Shown here in pieces: positions 33,471 to 45,479 of a stretch of 64,000 nt of DNA (positions within the stretch are counted from its first letter, which is position 1; each line of letters opens with the position of its first letter). The DNA lies in the NCBI GenBank assembly GCA_023525975.1, contig CM042029.1, positions 84,488,849 through 84,552,848 of the forward strand, written 5' to 3'. The stretch comes from Smallanthus sonchifolius. Its lineage: Eukaryota; Streptophyta; Magnoliopsida; Asterales; Asteraceae. The notes under the pieces are model-generated. The model did not search any database and was not told the DNA's origin. It was given only the letters and a program-made list of their open reading frames with translations. A program made the position numbers and the translations under genes.

Positions 33471-33856
33471 ACTCGAACTCAATTGATAGTTTTTTTTTAA
33501 AACAACCCGTTTTGACCCGGACTAATTTTGCTCCAAATCCGTTTTGACCCGAACCCATTCTGACCCGAACCCGTTATGACCCGAACCCATTCTGACCCGA
33601 ACCCGTTATGACCCGTGACCCGAACCCGCCCGACCCGCCCAGTTTGCCAGGCCTATTTGCTAGTGAAAGGTGATCATGATGATCCGGAATCGTTAGGTTA
33701 ATGAAACTAGGGTTTCAGACATGCATTTATATCTTTCACATGTGGAAAATATGCTAATTGATAAACAAATCAAGCCTTCTAGGGTTTGTATTTGTGAATT
33801 GAATTTTAAATCTCTTGTTTTATGTTTATGCTTCAATCTTTCTTCTTGTTAGAATA

Positions 33857-35238
33857 ATGAATCCGGTCCAGGGGAAGCATAAAGCATCTAAGTTTGAACC
33901 AGAGGATTTTATTAGCAAAATGCCGCATAATGTGGTAACCAATATTATGGATCGGCTGCCATTACAATATGCGGTAAGGACGGGTATCTTGTCGAGAAAC
34001 TGGAGGTTTAAGTGGACTATGCTTAGCCAACTCGTATTTGATGAGAACTTCTATAGGTATTTATCAGAAAGAGGACGTGAAGATAGTTTTGGAAGAATTA
34101 TATGTAGGCTTCTTATTCATCTTAAAGGTGCCATTACAAAGTGTGTCCTCTACATATGCTACTTCGATTATGCTGAAGATATCAGTCATTGGATACTGTT
34201 CTTGTCTGAAAAAGGAATTAAGGATCTCACTCTTGAGAAGAAGCATTCAAAGCCACTTAAGTTGCCTTCACATCTCTTCTCTTGTTTGGAGTTGAAACAT
34301 TTGAAGCTTCATAACTGTTGTTTCAACCCACCACCTAGTTTTCACGGTTTTCCAAATCTACTGAGCTTAGAGTTGCATGATGTTCAATTTGAAAGCGGGA
34401 AATTCGGGGAGTTTTTTGCTCAGTGTCCTGTATTTGAGATTTTGAACATGGATTATCCCCGTAAGATGTGTTACAATACGGGTTTACCTAAACTGAAACT
34501 TTCTGAGGCTGCAAATCTCAAAATATTATCTCTGTTCTTGTGTAATCTTGACAAAACCGGTCTCAGTGGTATCTTTGAGCTTATGGGCTTTCTTCCAAAA
34601 CTTCAAGAGCTTGATTTAAATTTTAGTAACTGTAAAGTAAGGCTAAGTTGGGTATTTAAAGTTTACATTACAGCTTATTCTTTTTCATAAAGTTTAATAG
34701 CTAATCTATTGATGTACCACTTTTCTTATAGTTCACAGAAGGTGATGATAACATGAAGTTCCCTACCACCTTCCCCTGCGTCAAGATTCTTAAATTATCA
34801 TTAGATTTAAGCAATGGTATTATGTTATCACGTGCTTTTCAAATGACTAGGAGCTTCCTGAATCTGCACACCCTTGAAATTACAACAGGGGAAAGGGTAT
34901 ATATGCATCATACTGTTCGTCTTATAATATCATATATAGTTTTGCATTTGATTATTTAGTCATTCTTGCAGGAGACTCTCTCGACCGGAACTTGTTCTCC
35001 AGACGTAGATCACAACACGATGGGGCCGCTGCAGCAGCTTCGGAGGGTGGTGTTCACATCGTTTAGAGCTTTAGAGAACGAAGAAAGTTTGATAAAGTAT
35101 TTACTTGCGTGTTCCCCTTTCCTGAAAAAGATCATTATTTGTCCCCACTGTCATCTAGCACCCGGTGAACAATTGAAGTTTGCTAAGAAGTTGTTGAAAC
35201 TCCAACGAGCCTACCCTGCGGTAGATATCGAGTACTAG
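33857..35238 (+). CDS. F-box/FBD/LRR-type protein, gene B
   Basis: Predicted coding exons are 33857-34636, 34732-34896 and 34972-35238, joined by phase-0 introns (GTAAGG...TTATAG and GTATAT...TTGCAG), giving 403 residues. The F-box lies at about residues 12-55 (M-P-H-N-V-V-T-N-I-M-D-R-L-P, S-R-N-W-R-F-K-W). LRR-type segments follow, and the C-terminal FBD contains I-K-Y-L-L-A-C-S-P-F-L-K-K. It is closely similar to gene A, and the predicted role is the same (SCF ubiquitin-ligase adaptor, unknown substrate). An in-frame upstream ATG at 33815 lies inside the 5'UTR intron, so the start is 33857. The 5'UTR intron is swollen to 7 kb by transposons, which may reduce or alter expression. The coding sequence appears intact. 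Confidence 0.87.
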
Positions 35239-35354
35239 TTTTAGTTGTTTTGAACCTGTCTTTTATTTGCTGCTTATTTGTATGAATTTATGGCCAGTTG
35301 TTTGTCTGGTATGAATTAATTAAGGTGAAGTTTGGTCACTTTCTTTGGAATCAT

Positions 35355-35785
35355 ATGTGAAACACCACTTAAGTTGCCTACCCATCTTTTCTCTTGTTTA
35401 GAGTTAAAACATTTGAAACTTTTTAATTGTTGTTTTGATCCTCGACCTAGTTTTCATGGTTTTCCGAATCTATTGAGCTTAGAGTTGTCGGTGTTTAATG
35501 AAAGCTATGATCTTGGGGAGATTTTTAACGGGTGTCCCTTACTTGAGATTTTGAACCTGGGCTATCCAGGTTCTATAGGCAAACTAAAACTAGTTGAGTT
35601 TGCAAAACTTGAAAATCTCAAAATATTATCTGTCATTAAGTGATCTTGTCCCGGAGATCACAAGTTCCGGTACTATCTTTGAGCTTGTGGCTTCTCTTCC
35701 AAAACTTCAAGAGCTTGATTTGGATTTTCTATGCAGCAAGGTAAAGCTAAGTTGTGTCTTTGAAGCTTACTTTTCAGAAACATAG
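35355..35785 (+). pseudogene. F-box gene fragment: LRR middle part only
   Basis: It begins with a match to gene A's L-K-L-P-T-H-L-F-S-C-L-E-L-K-H-L-K-L region, continues through F-H-G-F-P-N-L-L-S-L-E-L, then shifts frame near 35,630. It goes on as S-G-T-I-F-E-L and L-P-K-L-Q-E-L-D-L-D-F up to the position of the first intron donor (~35,739). It has no F-box and no FBD. It lies ~120 bp after gene B's stop, fused to that gene's 3'UTR-like sequence, as expected from deletion or unequal crossing-over. Confidence 0.85.
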
Positions 35786-36611
35786 TCTAATTTTTTCATA
35801 ATCTAAGACGGTTGTAGTAAAAGTTTATCGCTATTTTACAAGGTATTCATTATACTGTAACAATTCTCTAGCCATTTTTTGTATAGTCTTATTTGTATGA
35901 ATTTATCCCCATGTTGCGTAAGGAGAAATGTAGACGTGTTGATCAACTTTTTTATTTAATCAAAATAACCGTTGGAAACACTGGCATTTTCCCTGATACG
36001 GCTGTTTATGGGCCTCAAATGGAGAACCATGAAAATGTGAACAGTGAACTGTTGTCTTCGGTCGGGTTGAACTGTTGAACCGAAACCAAAAGTTATTGGG
36101 CTGCAAACTTGGCTTCAAGATAATGAAAGGGTTGTAATTAGTTTCACTTTGGTTGGCTGTAAAAGTAATACGTTGGTGAGTTGAAACCTAATGGGCTGCA
36201 AATTGCAGTTCACAGAAGTAATGTAGTTGCTCATTGGTTGTAAGTTTCAACAGTTATGTACATCAAACTTTATAACGTGATTTTAGCCCTAATCGTTCAC
36301 AAAATAGTACTTTTAATTTACATAAATCAAACTTGAAAAATATTCAAACTTAAAAATGTAAGCATTCATGGTTATAAGTGTAGTTTCTAATAATTCAATC
36401 GATCTTTCAATAATCTAAAAAAGGATATATTATATGGAGAAAGGATATACATAGCAAATATAAAACATATACAATTCATAAATTACAAAATACAATCGGA
36501 TATGTATATATCTGCTAATACGCCCCCACTGTCGTAGCCGTAGTCGTACGAATGCAATGACTGGACCAAAATCGTTCAAATAGTTGTTGCGGGAGTCCCT
36601 TTATGAAATAT
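35786..36611. other. Non-coding, with F-box 3'UTR-like patch
   Basis: At 35888-35935 TGTATGAATTTAT...GTAAGGAGAAAT resembles the 3' flank at 57-95, another trace of the F-box array. The remainder shows no gene. Confidence 0.5.
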
Positions 36612-36745
36612 CAGCATATTGGTAAACCCCCCTGCTCTTTCGTATGTATCTTTCTCGATTACCCGGCCAATTACCGGTGCCTTGACCTCTCCATGGGCAA
36701 GCTCATCCTTTCCCGACACATCACCTTCAAGCAACCATGGATGCC
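36612..36745 (+). pseudogene. Short Copia pol fragment
   Basis: A single stretch resembles the Copia integrase-RT linker: C-I-F-L-D-Y-P-A-N-Y-R-C-L-D-L and G-K-L-I-L-S-R-H-I-T-F (compare the V-F-L-G-Y...C-x-D...S-R-H-V-x-F pattern in the young Copia element). No neighbouring domains are present. Confidence 0.65.
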
Positions 36746-38334
36746 CAGTCCCCATCATCTGTGTTATATGTTTGAAGTTGTGAGAAGTATTGTCGACTTT
36801 TGTTGGTAACTTTCCATATATTTGAGCAATCTTAATAAGTTAGATAATGTTTTGTTTAACCTTTTCACCTCGTCAAAGAGTTTTACACAAAAATGGGTTA
36901 GTTACTTTTGTTTAATCAAAAGGACATACTATGCTCTCCTCTTTGGTTTGTCTTAATCCCTATTTGAGTATATACTTCTATGTAGAATTTGTAGGAAATG
37001 GGTCACAATTTTATTAAAATGATTTTAATAAAAAATAATAAAGATAATCTCTTTATACATTTGGGAAACTGTAGTACACATACCGTATACAAATCCAACA
37101 AAAAAAAAAGACATGAAATAGATTGGTTCAAAACGTAGTCTTCTACAAGAGCTTGAATCACGTCGTTTTGTAGGACACTATATCTAGATCTTCAAAATAT
37201 AGAGTCTTCAACATTGTTCTTAAAAAATGTCTTCATGTAGTCTCCTTTGCTGCAAGAATAAACAAACAAATGTTGACGGATGTGGCTGAGGCACGTGTTC
37301 AACACGCTTCCCTTAAAAGAGATTTCGCGTCTCCACTTAGACAACGCGTCTGTCTCCCAGGGTACAACAACCGAAGTGGTCTGTACTGCCGGAGATGGCT
37401 CACGCGCCCGAGGTTACACCGGGTAACTTGTGTATTAGAACTTGGAAGGATGAGGATGAAGGTAAGAGAGTGGTCATCTCTAAATTTCCTTGGAAGGAAG
37501 AAAGATTTCTTTGGTTTGTGTGATTTTTAGTAACACCAGTTTTTTTTAAGATGTAGAAAGATGAACAAGATATGTTCATATATATCAACACAAACCATAA
37601 CATCCATGCTCATAAATCATGCATTAATCAAGAATTAAGTAACATACTAAAGTGTAATAAAAATAGACTTTTGAGATGTCCATAACTTCCATACAAAATC
37701 AAAAGTCTCAAAAATTATATTAACTTGTAAAAAATCATAAAAGCATGGACTTTCTAGATCTCATGAAGCATCTTGTTAAAAACAATATAGTATTGGTCAT
37801 CATATGATTAGTGATATAGCATTGTTTATACAGACAACTTATTCGATATCTCATTCATCCTTGCATTAGTTAACCACATTTTTTACAAAATTTTCCAACA
37901 GAATTGTATGAAAGACTTATTATAAATAGTATAATCTTTCCAAGATGCATTTGAATTTAAATTTGTTTCAAAAACTATTTAGATTAATTTTCAAGTTCGT
38001 AAATATTATGAGTATGAGTTTTTATAAAATAAGCTTTGAGTTATAAAAATCATTTATCTTGTAATTTATTAGTATCTTTTTGTATGTTAATAATTTACCT
38101 CTCTTGATTCACAATATAACCATGTTGTAATTTATTTTATCACTTTTTCAAACAAGTATTTTAAATCTTCTAACACATAGGCTTTGTTGAATTATAACTT
38201 AAGATGATTAATCATGGGTATACGGACATGTATGTGGCATATACTCATAATTGATGAACTAGTAATATTTCAAGTCACATTTGGTTAGTCATTATAAAAA
38301 CTAAGGAAACTAATTAAAGTTTAGCATTGTTTTC
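36746..38334. other. A+T-rich spacer, nothing recognised
   Basis: No credible gene or repeat family was identified. The short open frames at 37270-37603 have no recognisable features. Confidence 0.4.
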
Positions 38335-38530
38335 CCAACACCTTGTTGGGTATCGAGTAAAAAGTCACCTTTCACTAGCAAACAATATTAAAATAGGTTA
38401 TCGCTATAATCAACTTTTAGAAACATTAAAACATATTCTAACCTTGAAAGTTCGAAACAAGGATTTATTATCTTGTTCCGGTGGATGAAGAGTTATTCGG
38501 ATTCATTTGAAGTCGCTTCTTCTGGCGTAC
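38335..38530 (-). pseudogene. Orphan F-box 5'UTR exon and intron remnant, minus strand
   Basis: On the minus strand TTTCAAG|GTTAGAATATG (donor G at 38442) matches the 5'UTR donors of genes A and B. GTTTGCTAGTGAAAGGTGA (~38365-38383) matches gene B's intron exactly where the hAT-like element is inserted there. No F-box coding follows in the expected direction (towards 36.7 kb). It serves as an unoccupied reference site. Confidence 0.7.
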
Positions 38531-39266
38531 AACTCTAAATAAGTAAATATCCCCCTATTTATTCTCTATTTCATGTATTTATCTTTATTTTATTATTTAT
38601 TTTAATCTTATTATTAAATTGATTTATAAGGTCCAATTAATCCAGAGACAACATAATTCAATAAACACATAGGGAGGCCTCCAAACATGTTGAAGAAAGT
38701 CTTTATAGTAAAGGTGTAAAGATCTCCGACATGAGGGAGCCTCCAGACATGTGAGGGGACAGAGAAGGGGGGGGGGGGGGTGTTCGTGGTGGAGGGATGA
38801 GAGAAGTAAAGCAGACCAATGTGAAACGGAGAGAGCGTTCCTTTTCGTTAGAGATGGTCTTAAACTAAGTAGATGTTAAAACCTTATTAACGTAATTCAC
38901 TATCAGATAAGTGATCCAGTCTTAGTTTCTCATGCTATTTCAAAACAAAAGGCACATTTAATTTACAATAAAATCATTGTTGTAAGCGTTTGAATTCTTC
39001 TACCAGAATCAGATCAGGATCTTGTTTTCTACATTTAGCCCTATTTGAGGTCACGTGTACCTAGTGCAAGTTACTCTTTCCTTGTTCACAATCGTTATTG
39101 GTTAGCACCATACTAGTGTGGTCTCATAAGTTTTCTGGTAATAAGTTTACACAATAAAAAAATCCATTGCTATAATAAGTAAGAGTGGTGCCAAAAGCAT
39201 AATAAATATAATAACCAAATTCACACAAAAAACTATGTGAAATACAAAAGGTTCAAACTACTAAAA
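38531..39266. other. Non-coding spacer with a G14 run
   Basis: A homopolymer of fourteen G (38767-38780) stands out. Otherwise no gene; the right part is the 3' flank of gene C. Confidence 0.5.
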
Positions 39267-40940
39267 CTAGTAGATATAGACTTCGGCCATGGGGGAGGCT
39301 CGATGGAGCTCCAACAACTTCTTAGCAAACGTCAACTTGCCAATAATGGTGTCAATAACTATGTACTCTAGAAAGGGGGAACAAGCTAGTAAATACTTTA
39401 TGAAATGTATTTCATTCTCGGAACCGTTAAAATATTCAAACACCACACTTCGTAGCTGCAGCTGTTCCATTGTGTGGTAGTCTATCTCAGGAAAAGTATG
39501 TGCATGGGTTGGGACATTATCCTCTTCTTGAACCTACAAGGTCAAATTATTAGTATTAAGACTCCAAGACAAGAAACATGACACATATATATTTCACTTA
39601 CTTCGATCTTGAGGGACTGCAAATTCGGTGAGCCCCGCGTCATTTCAATAACACATGATAACATATTACCACTGCTCAAATCTATCAAGTATAACTCAAG
39701 AGTCTTGAGGTAGGGAAAGGCGATACGAAACTTTCTAGCACCTTCTTCTCCGATTAACTATAGGGAAAGTGGTATGTAAAAGGCATCATTAAGTAGTTGG
39801 TAAATTCACAAAAGTTTTGTGGCTGTATAATGTGGGAAGGGTTTAAATGATAATCAACTTTTTATGTGATAACCATGATAATCACTCTCAAACAATCACA
39901 TAATTTATAATTATTTTTTCTTTGAGTTGTTAAAAGAGTATTTAAGTATCTTGAACATAAATACGAAAATAATGGGTCTTACATATACGTACCAAATAAT
40001 ATTACATACACGTGACACATAGTGTTTACGTATATGTAATACTAACAGAATGATAATTGGTACATATACGTAACACTATGTTTGAAATTTGTTTTCATGG
40101 TTAGGACATAAATATTAGTTATCATTTGAAACTCACCCTATATAATGTAAGGTAAATTTCTAAGACCTAAATTAGCCTTACATTGCACTTTGCAAAACTC
40201 AAATAAAGCTCTTGAAGTTTTGGAAAATAACCCGCAAACTTAAAGATGGTAGAACTTTTGATCGTTATACTGTCGAGATCACACAATGACAAAGATAATG
40301 TTTTGAGATTTTCGAGTTTTGCAATCACAACAAGCTTCATTTTTCTCATACGTTCCTCATCATTACCAATACACAGAACCTCAAGTAAGGGACACCAAGA
40401 GATAAATTCCCCACAATTGCCACTTTCAAACGTTACGTCGTAAAACTCTAAGCTTAATAGATTTGGAAAACCATGAAAGCTAGGTGGTACATAAAAAGAA
40501 CAGTTTTGAAGCCTCAAATGTTTCAAGTCTAGACAAGAGAAAAGATGGGTATTCAACTTAAATAGTGTTTGCCGAAAATTTACAAGAGTGAAGTCCTTAA
40601 TTCCTTTTCTAGACAAGAACAAGATCCAATGATTAATATCCTCACCATCCAATACCATGTAATCTGGTATATAGAGCAAAAACTTTGTTATGGGACCTTT
40701 AAGATGAAGAAGAAGTCTACTTAAATCCCTCCCATACTTAGAGAACCGATGTTTAAATACAAGTTGGGTAAGCATAGTCCACTTAAACCTCCAATTTCTT
40801 GCCAAGATGCTAGTCCTCACAGCATCTCGTATTGGTAAGTGATTCATAATATTAGTTATCACATTCTCGGGCATGTTGCAAATAACATCTCCCGAGTCAA
40901 ATTTAGATGCTTTATTACGTCTCCGGACGACCTTTTCCAT
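39267..40940 (-). CDS. F-box/FBD/LRR-type protein, gene C
   Basis: Predicted coding exons on the minus strand are 40940-40182, 39757-39602 and 39533-39267, joined by phase-0 introns (GTAAGG...CTATAG, GTAAGT...TTGTAG), giving 393 residues. The N-terminal F-box carries N-M-P-E-N-V-I-T-N-I-M-N and A-R-N-W-R-F-K-W. Middle LRR segments include F-H-G-F-P-N-L-L-S-L-E-F, and the FBD ends with I-K-Y-L-L-A-C-S-P-F-L-E and A-K-K-L-L-E-L-H-R-A-S. It is more diverged from A and B than they are from each other and lies in the opposite orientation. The start at 40940 is chosen because the 5'UTR intron acceptor (TTGTTAG) falls between it and an upstream in-frame ATG at 40967. Role as for genes A and B. Confidence 0.87.
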
Positions 40941-40944
40941 TGTT

Positions 40945-42200
40945 CTAACAAAAAAACAGATCGACATAAGCTATAAGTATATATAAGTCAACGGAGTAAC
41001 AAATCAATGAACTTCGATGCCATAAGTATAGCTATGGTGTTGGTGATTTTAGTGGTATCTAACTATGGTGTATAATTGAGTTTACTTAGTAACCAAATGA
41101 GAAGTCATATGAAACATCAAATAAGTTGGTAAGTGTGAAGTGCATATTTGTTTGATGATTTTGTAACTTTTGTTGCTAAAAACCTTATTATATCAAGGGG
41201 CAAAAACCCATTCAACAACAGGGGTCGGGGGCGCTACCCTCGTTAGCAGGTCCTAAGGGCAGCAGCCCCTAATAGGGTCCAAAGGACAACAACCCCCGGC
41301 TAGGTTAAGAAAATGTTTTATTATGCATCAGAAAATGATTTTGGAAGTGAAAACTTATAAGATGGTCCTCCATAATAGTTTGGGCATGATGACTAGTTTA
41401 CTCCTCTGGAGTAAGACTGTCTATAAGTTTGTTTCTATGGAGTAAGATTGTCTCTCCGGAGTAGATTGTTTCTCCGATTAGATTGCATCTGCTGAGTAAT
41501 TATTCTCTTGGAGTAGATTACCTCTCCAGAGTAGAATGACTTGACATTTATAGATTGACACTTGTAGTGGTTTTCGGCTAATATCCATCACAAAGTTTCA
41601 TTGTTTTTTTACTTGATATATACATGCGGATTTTGTCCGTTCAAGATATAGAAATACATATTCATTACTGAATTTCTCTCAAAGTCTTATTCGATTGAGA
41701 TTTCGACAGTACCATCTAATTGTTTCAATCTAAAAGTGAATGACGATTTTCAGAGAAATCTAGAAACAATGATTTCGTATTACTACATAATTGGCGTCAT
41801 TATTTCTTTAAATTTGAAATTCTCTATTTACAATGCATTCTCATGAATAAAAAAATATTTTGTGATGCAACTGCTGAATCAATATATATTCATTATTCAT
41901 ATAAGCTCTCCATGTGACTAGTAAACTAAGGGGTGCTTGGATTGACTTATTTAACCTCCTTATAACTTATTAACTTTTAAAAAATGAGATAAGTCAATAA
42001 GTATACTTGGCTCCTTTTACTTTTTCTCCTCCTTTTAGTGATTTTTGAGAAGTAAGAATAACTTACTTATTACTTTTTAAATAAGTCAATAAATAGTTTC
42101 AAATAAGTAATCACAAACAAGGCCTAACTAGTTCTGATTCAAAGAAATCCTAACCTCGAAAGCGGTTCCAGTGAGTGACTGCAAATTGCTCTACTGTGAC
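40945..42200 (-). promoter_or_regulatory. 5'UTR intron and 5'UTR exon of gene C
   Basis: The donor GAG|GTTAGG on the minus strand (intron starts at 42154) and acceptor TTGTTAG (ends 40945) define a 1,210-bp 5'UTR intron, longer than the 371 bp of gene A. It contains a Tourist-like MITE and, at 41380-41540, degenerate ~20-bp repeats of CTCTCCGGAGTAGATTGT. At 41220-41300 a GC-rich patch GGGGGCGCTACCC...CAGCCCC is unexplained. Confidence 0.6.
41940..42124. mobile_element. Tourist-like (PIF/Harbinger) MITE, 185 bp
   Basis: The element begins GGGGTGCTTGGATTGACTTATT and ends with AAATAAGTCAATAAA...CAAACAAGGCC. It is flanked by TAA on both sides (41937-41939, 42125-42127), and its TTGACTTATTT arms are inverted. 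Terminal G/C-rich bases with a TAA duplication are typical of PIF/Harbinger MITEs. Confidence 0.6.
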
Positions 42201-42531
42201 GTTAGTAACAAAACGCAAAAGTAGAAATCACCTAGCTAGAAACACGTTGTGATCATTCTCTGATAGTTATTTAGTTTCTGACACGGAGAGTTCAGAAAAA
42301 AATTGAAGCTTTGAATTTTTCTTTTACACTATAATAAATGTCTCTTTCAAACAAGAACATGATAGTGGTATTATCGATGTATTTAAGGTGTCCTCTCAAA
42401 ATTATCGAAGGTTTATAACTTTATATCTTCTCTCAAATATACAATTAAGATAAATTTTAACAGCAAAATTTTCTAAGTTTAATACACCATAGATGTATTT
42501 TGGAGGACTTTAAAACCAACTTTTTGGTTAT

Positions 42532-45430
42532 TGTTGGCTTAATTGTTGTCGGTCCCAAGAAACAGACGCAACCTATGAGTTAAGGGGTTTTATTGGTTTA
42601 CTTAATAACCAAGTTATGGTTATTAGGTTTTTTGTTAGCAAAGTTTGTGTTAACATTATAAAAAGATGTTACCGGGTTATGGTTTCATTAAGAGAGTTGT
42701 AATAGAGTTCTTTGAGTTATATTTTCTCTGATTAATAATATTGTGAGTTGTCCAATTTCACATTTTTGTTTGTTTTGTTTGAGTTATATCGATATGAGTT
42801 TGTTTGTCTTTTTGTTCGCAAAAGACGTTTATTTTCTGGTGCATGTTGGTTGTGTCTGTTTGCAATCACTGACGGGGTGGTGTTGTGATCAAGGGTCAGC
42901 AGAATAAAACGATTGTCGGTGTTTGTATTGCGGTTAGGGTTTGACAAGGCTGGATCAAAATCCATCTACGTTGGTTACATAGAAAAAGTAACAAAAAACA
43001 TGAGTGATAAAGAAACTCCGAAGACAAGCGGATGGAGTGGGAATACGAAGGCGTTACAATGTCAATGTCCCATGCATAACCCTACTAACTATATGGTATG
43101 CGTTATGCGGATGAAGGTGATCATGAACGTGCACAATGTTTGGGAAGCCATAGATCCGTGTACGGTTGAAGCGGACAAGATCAACGTGGTGATTGCGTTG
43201 TTGTTTCAATCGATCCTATAAACTACAATCTTGCAAGTGGGTAACCTGGAGACGGCCAAGGGGTATTGGGACGCGAATAAGACGCGCAGTTTGGGAGCTG
43301 GTAGGGTTAAGGAGGCGAGATTACAAAACCTCATGTTCGAGTTTAATGGACCGAAGATCAAGGAGACGAAGACCATAGAAGAGTTTATGGCTAAGCTCTC
43401 AGGTTCTGCATCAAAGGCGTCAGCTTTGGGGAGGTGATTGAGGAATCAAAGTTAGTCGAGAAGTTCCTCAATAGCCTACCTTAGAGCAAATACATTCACA
43501 TTGTGGTTTCGGTTGAACAAGTCTTAGATCTCAAGACTATCGGGTCTGAAGATGTTGTGGGATGTCTGAAAGCATATAAGAAACGGTTTAGGGAAGAAGA
43601 TTAGCAGACCGAGACCTAATGTATGCTTATGTTTCACATACCTAAAACTTTAGGCTCCGGTAAGCGGTACACAAACTGAGATGATGAGGACCAAGTAGGA
43701 AGACAAGGTCGAGATAACGATCAAGATTATGGATCAAAGAACACGAGTCGAAGGAGAACCTATGATTGTCAAAAGGAAAAGAAGGACATATCACATGTTT
43801 AATGTTTTCGTTGTGATAAATTTGGTCACTTCGCGACACATTATCCGAATCATATAAAGAAATAGGAAGAAGCTATAAAGAAATAGGAAGAAGCTATGAA
43901 GAAATAGCAAGAAGCCAACTTGGTCGAAATCAAGGATCCATCTTTGTTTATGATGAGATGTGATCAAGAGACGGTTTTCCTCGTTGAAGAAAAAATAATA
44001 CCATGACGTTTTGAGACCGAGCCAATGGAGAAAGACACTTGGTATCTTGACAATGGTGTATCGAATCACATGGTGGGAAATCATGCTTATTTTTATGAAC
44101 TGAGTGAACAAGTCGTAGGAAAGGTGAAAACTGAAGACGAATCTATTAGACCTTGAAACAAAACCTCGTTGCACAAAAAAACGTATTCGGATACATGGGT
44201 AAGTACATTATGTAAATATATCATGGGGGAGTGGAGGGTTTTGATCCTTTTGTTTCGGTAGGAATAACCTCTTATCACATTGCAGTAGGGACTTTGGGCA
44301 TATTATCAGGTCTATTCCATCTTAACGTCCGCCTACTCCAACGTGTATACAAAGGATTGTGTATGGGTAATATAGAAACTAACATTAGGGGAAATGGGTC
44401 GTTATTGCTAGAAGGGAAAATGGGGGAGCAACGCCTGTTGACCGATGTTTACAACACCTCGAACCTAGTTAGCAACATCTAAAGTCTTGGTCAAGCAACT
44501 GAATTTGGATGTGACATTCACATGAAACTTGATTTGCTAACCATTCATGATGATACATGTAAGCTTTTGATGAAGGTGTCAAGGACCAAGAACTTATTAT
44601 ACAAGATTGACATCAAGATAGCATGTCCTGGTATATAAGCTAGCATTGGAGTGAAGAACTTTGCAGCTCGATATCTTCAAAGAGTTGGACCGAAAGATGA
44701 TAAGCCAAGTACGAGTCATATTCGAATCAAAGATCCAAGTTTCAAAGTTTAAAGTCTAAAGTCAAAGGAAGAAAGTTCAAGAATTCAAAGGTAAAGTCAA
44801 GCAATAGATTCAAGCCCAAGGAAAGACGTGTAGTGATCACACGAAGCAAGTGTTTGTTCAAGTTAAGTGGAGCACAAAGAAAAATGCAATAGACATCGGG
44901 ATCCTCTTGGGAGATAGATGTTATCTAAATCAGGCCCAACTACCCCACCAATCTAGATCGAACCCCCTAACCATGAGAAAATCCACAACTAGGAAAACTC
45001 ACTAGCTCAACCCAAATAATGGCTCAAAGTGAGGCTCGAACCCAAGACTCCACTACCGGAAGTCTTGTGGCTACAATTGCACCAAATGGCCAACGGTATT
45101 AACGGTGATTCTAATACAATAATTGGGGGTAGGGTGGGGGGGATTGTTGGCTCAATTCTTGTCTCGCGCAAGAAACAAGCCCAACCCCCTGTGAGTTAAA
45201 GTGGTTTAATGGTTTACTTAATGAACAATTTATTGTTATTAGGTTTTTGTTAATAAAGTTTGTGTTAGTATTATAAACAGATGTTACCGGGTTAGGGTAC
45301 TATTTCATTAAAAAGTTGTAATAGAGGTTTTTAAGTTATATTTCCTCTGAGTAATAATATTTGGAGTTATCTAGTTTACCGTTTTTATTTGTTTAATTAG
45401 TAAGTTGTATATCGATTCAATCCTTGAGTT
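42532..45430 (+). mobile_element. Old Ty1/Copia element with two diverged LTRs
   Basis: LTR left edges TGTTGGCTTAATTG (42532) and TGTTGGCTCAATTC (45145) begin alignable stretches of ~260 bp or more (shared GATGTTACCGGGTTA, TTAATAATATT and others). A polypurine tract AGGGTGGGGGGGA directly precedes the right LTR. The interior holds gag, protease-like and pre-integrase remnants only; RT is absent. The LTR right edges and the target duplication were not resolved. Confidence 0.7.
42994..44640 (+). pseudogene. Copia gag/protease/pre-integrase pseudogene
   Basis: Scattered frames keep family features: gag with V-W-E-A-I-D-P (43140) and G-R-V-K-E-A-R-L-Q-N-L (43305-43337); a zinc-knuckle relic C-F-R-C-D-K-F-G-H-F-A (43797-43830) whose last Cys position reads Tyr; and a protease-like W-Y-L-D-N-G-V-S-N-H-M (44040) in place of the usual D-x-G-A-S. 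A G-N-G-S-L-L-L-E-G stretch follows at 44395. A 23-bp AAGAAATAGGAAGAAGCTAT repeat (x3) lies at 43857-43915. Many stops; integrase core, RT and RNase H are deleted. Confidence 0.75.
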
Positions 45431-45479
45431 ATTAGTCATACCTCTTAACATCAACATAACCCATTAAGAAGATATAAAG

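Larger units (their letters stand above)
26994..33655. mobile_element. hAT-like element in gene B's 5'UTR intron, filled with nested DNA
   Basis: The left end TAGGGGTGGCAATC and right end (reverse-complemented) TAGGCCTGGCAAAC are inverted repeats of a common plant hAT-like family. The 8-bp target duplication TTTGCTAG is perfect (26986-26993 and 33656-33663). A minus-strand F-box 5' remnant at about 38371-38383 has the undisturbed sequence GTTTGCTAGTGAAAGG, i.e. the empty site. The subterminal GGGTCAATTTGGGTC and GACCCGAACC words belong to this family. It carries a gypsy fragment, a Copia element and a G/C-rich array, and has no transposase. Confidence 0.85.

Noticed and set aside
32569..33482. 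Long overlapping Pro/His-rich and Gly/Trp-rich open frames (up to 195 codons) on both strands
   Set aside because: They are forced by CCACCC/GGGTGG repeats that lack stop codons in several frames; no start context, domain or splice support.
37270..37603. Arg-rich 86-codon frame and an overlapping antisense frame
   Set aside because: No domain, repeat or splice evidence; both strands open by chance in this short segment.
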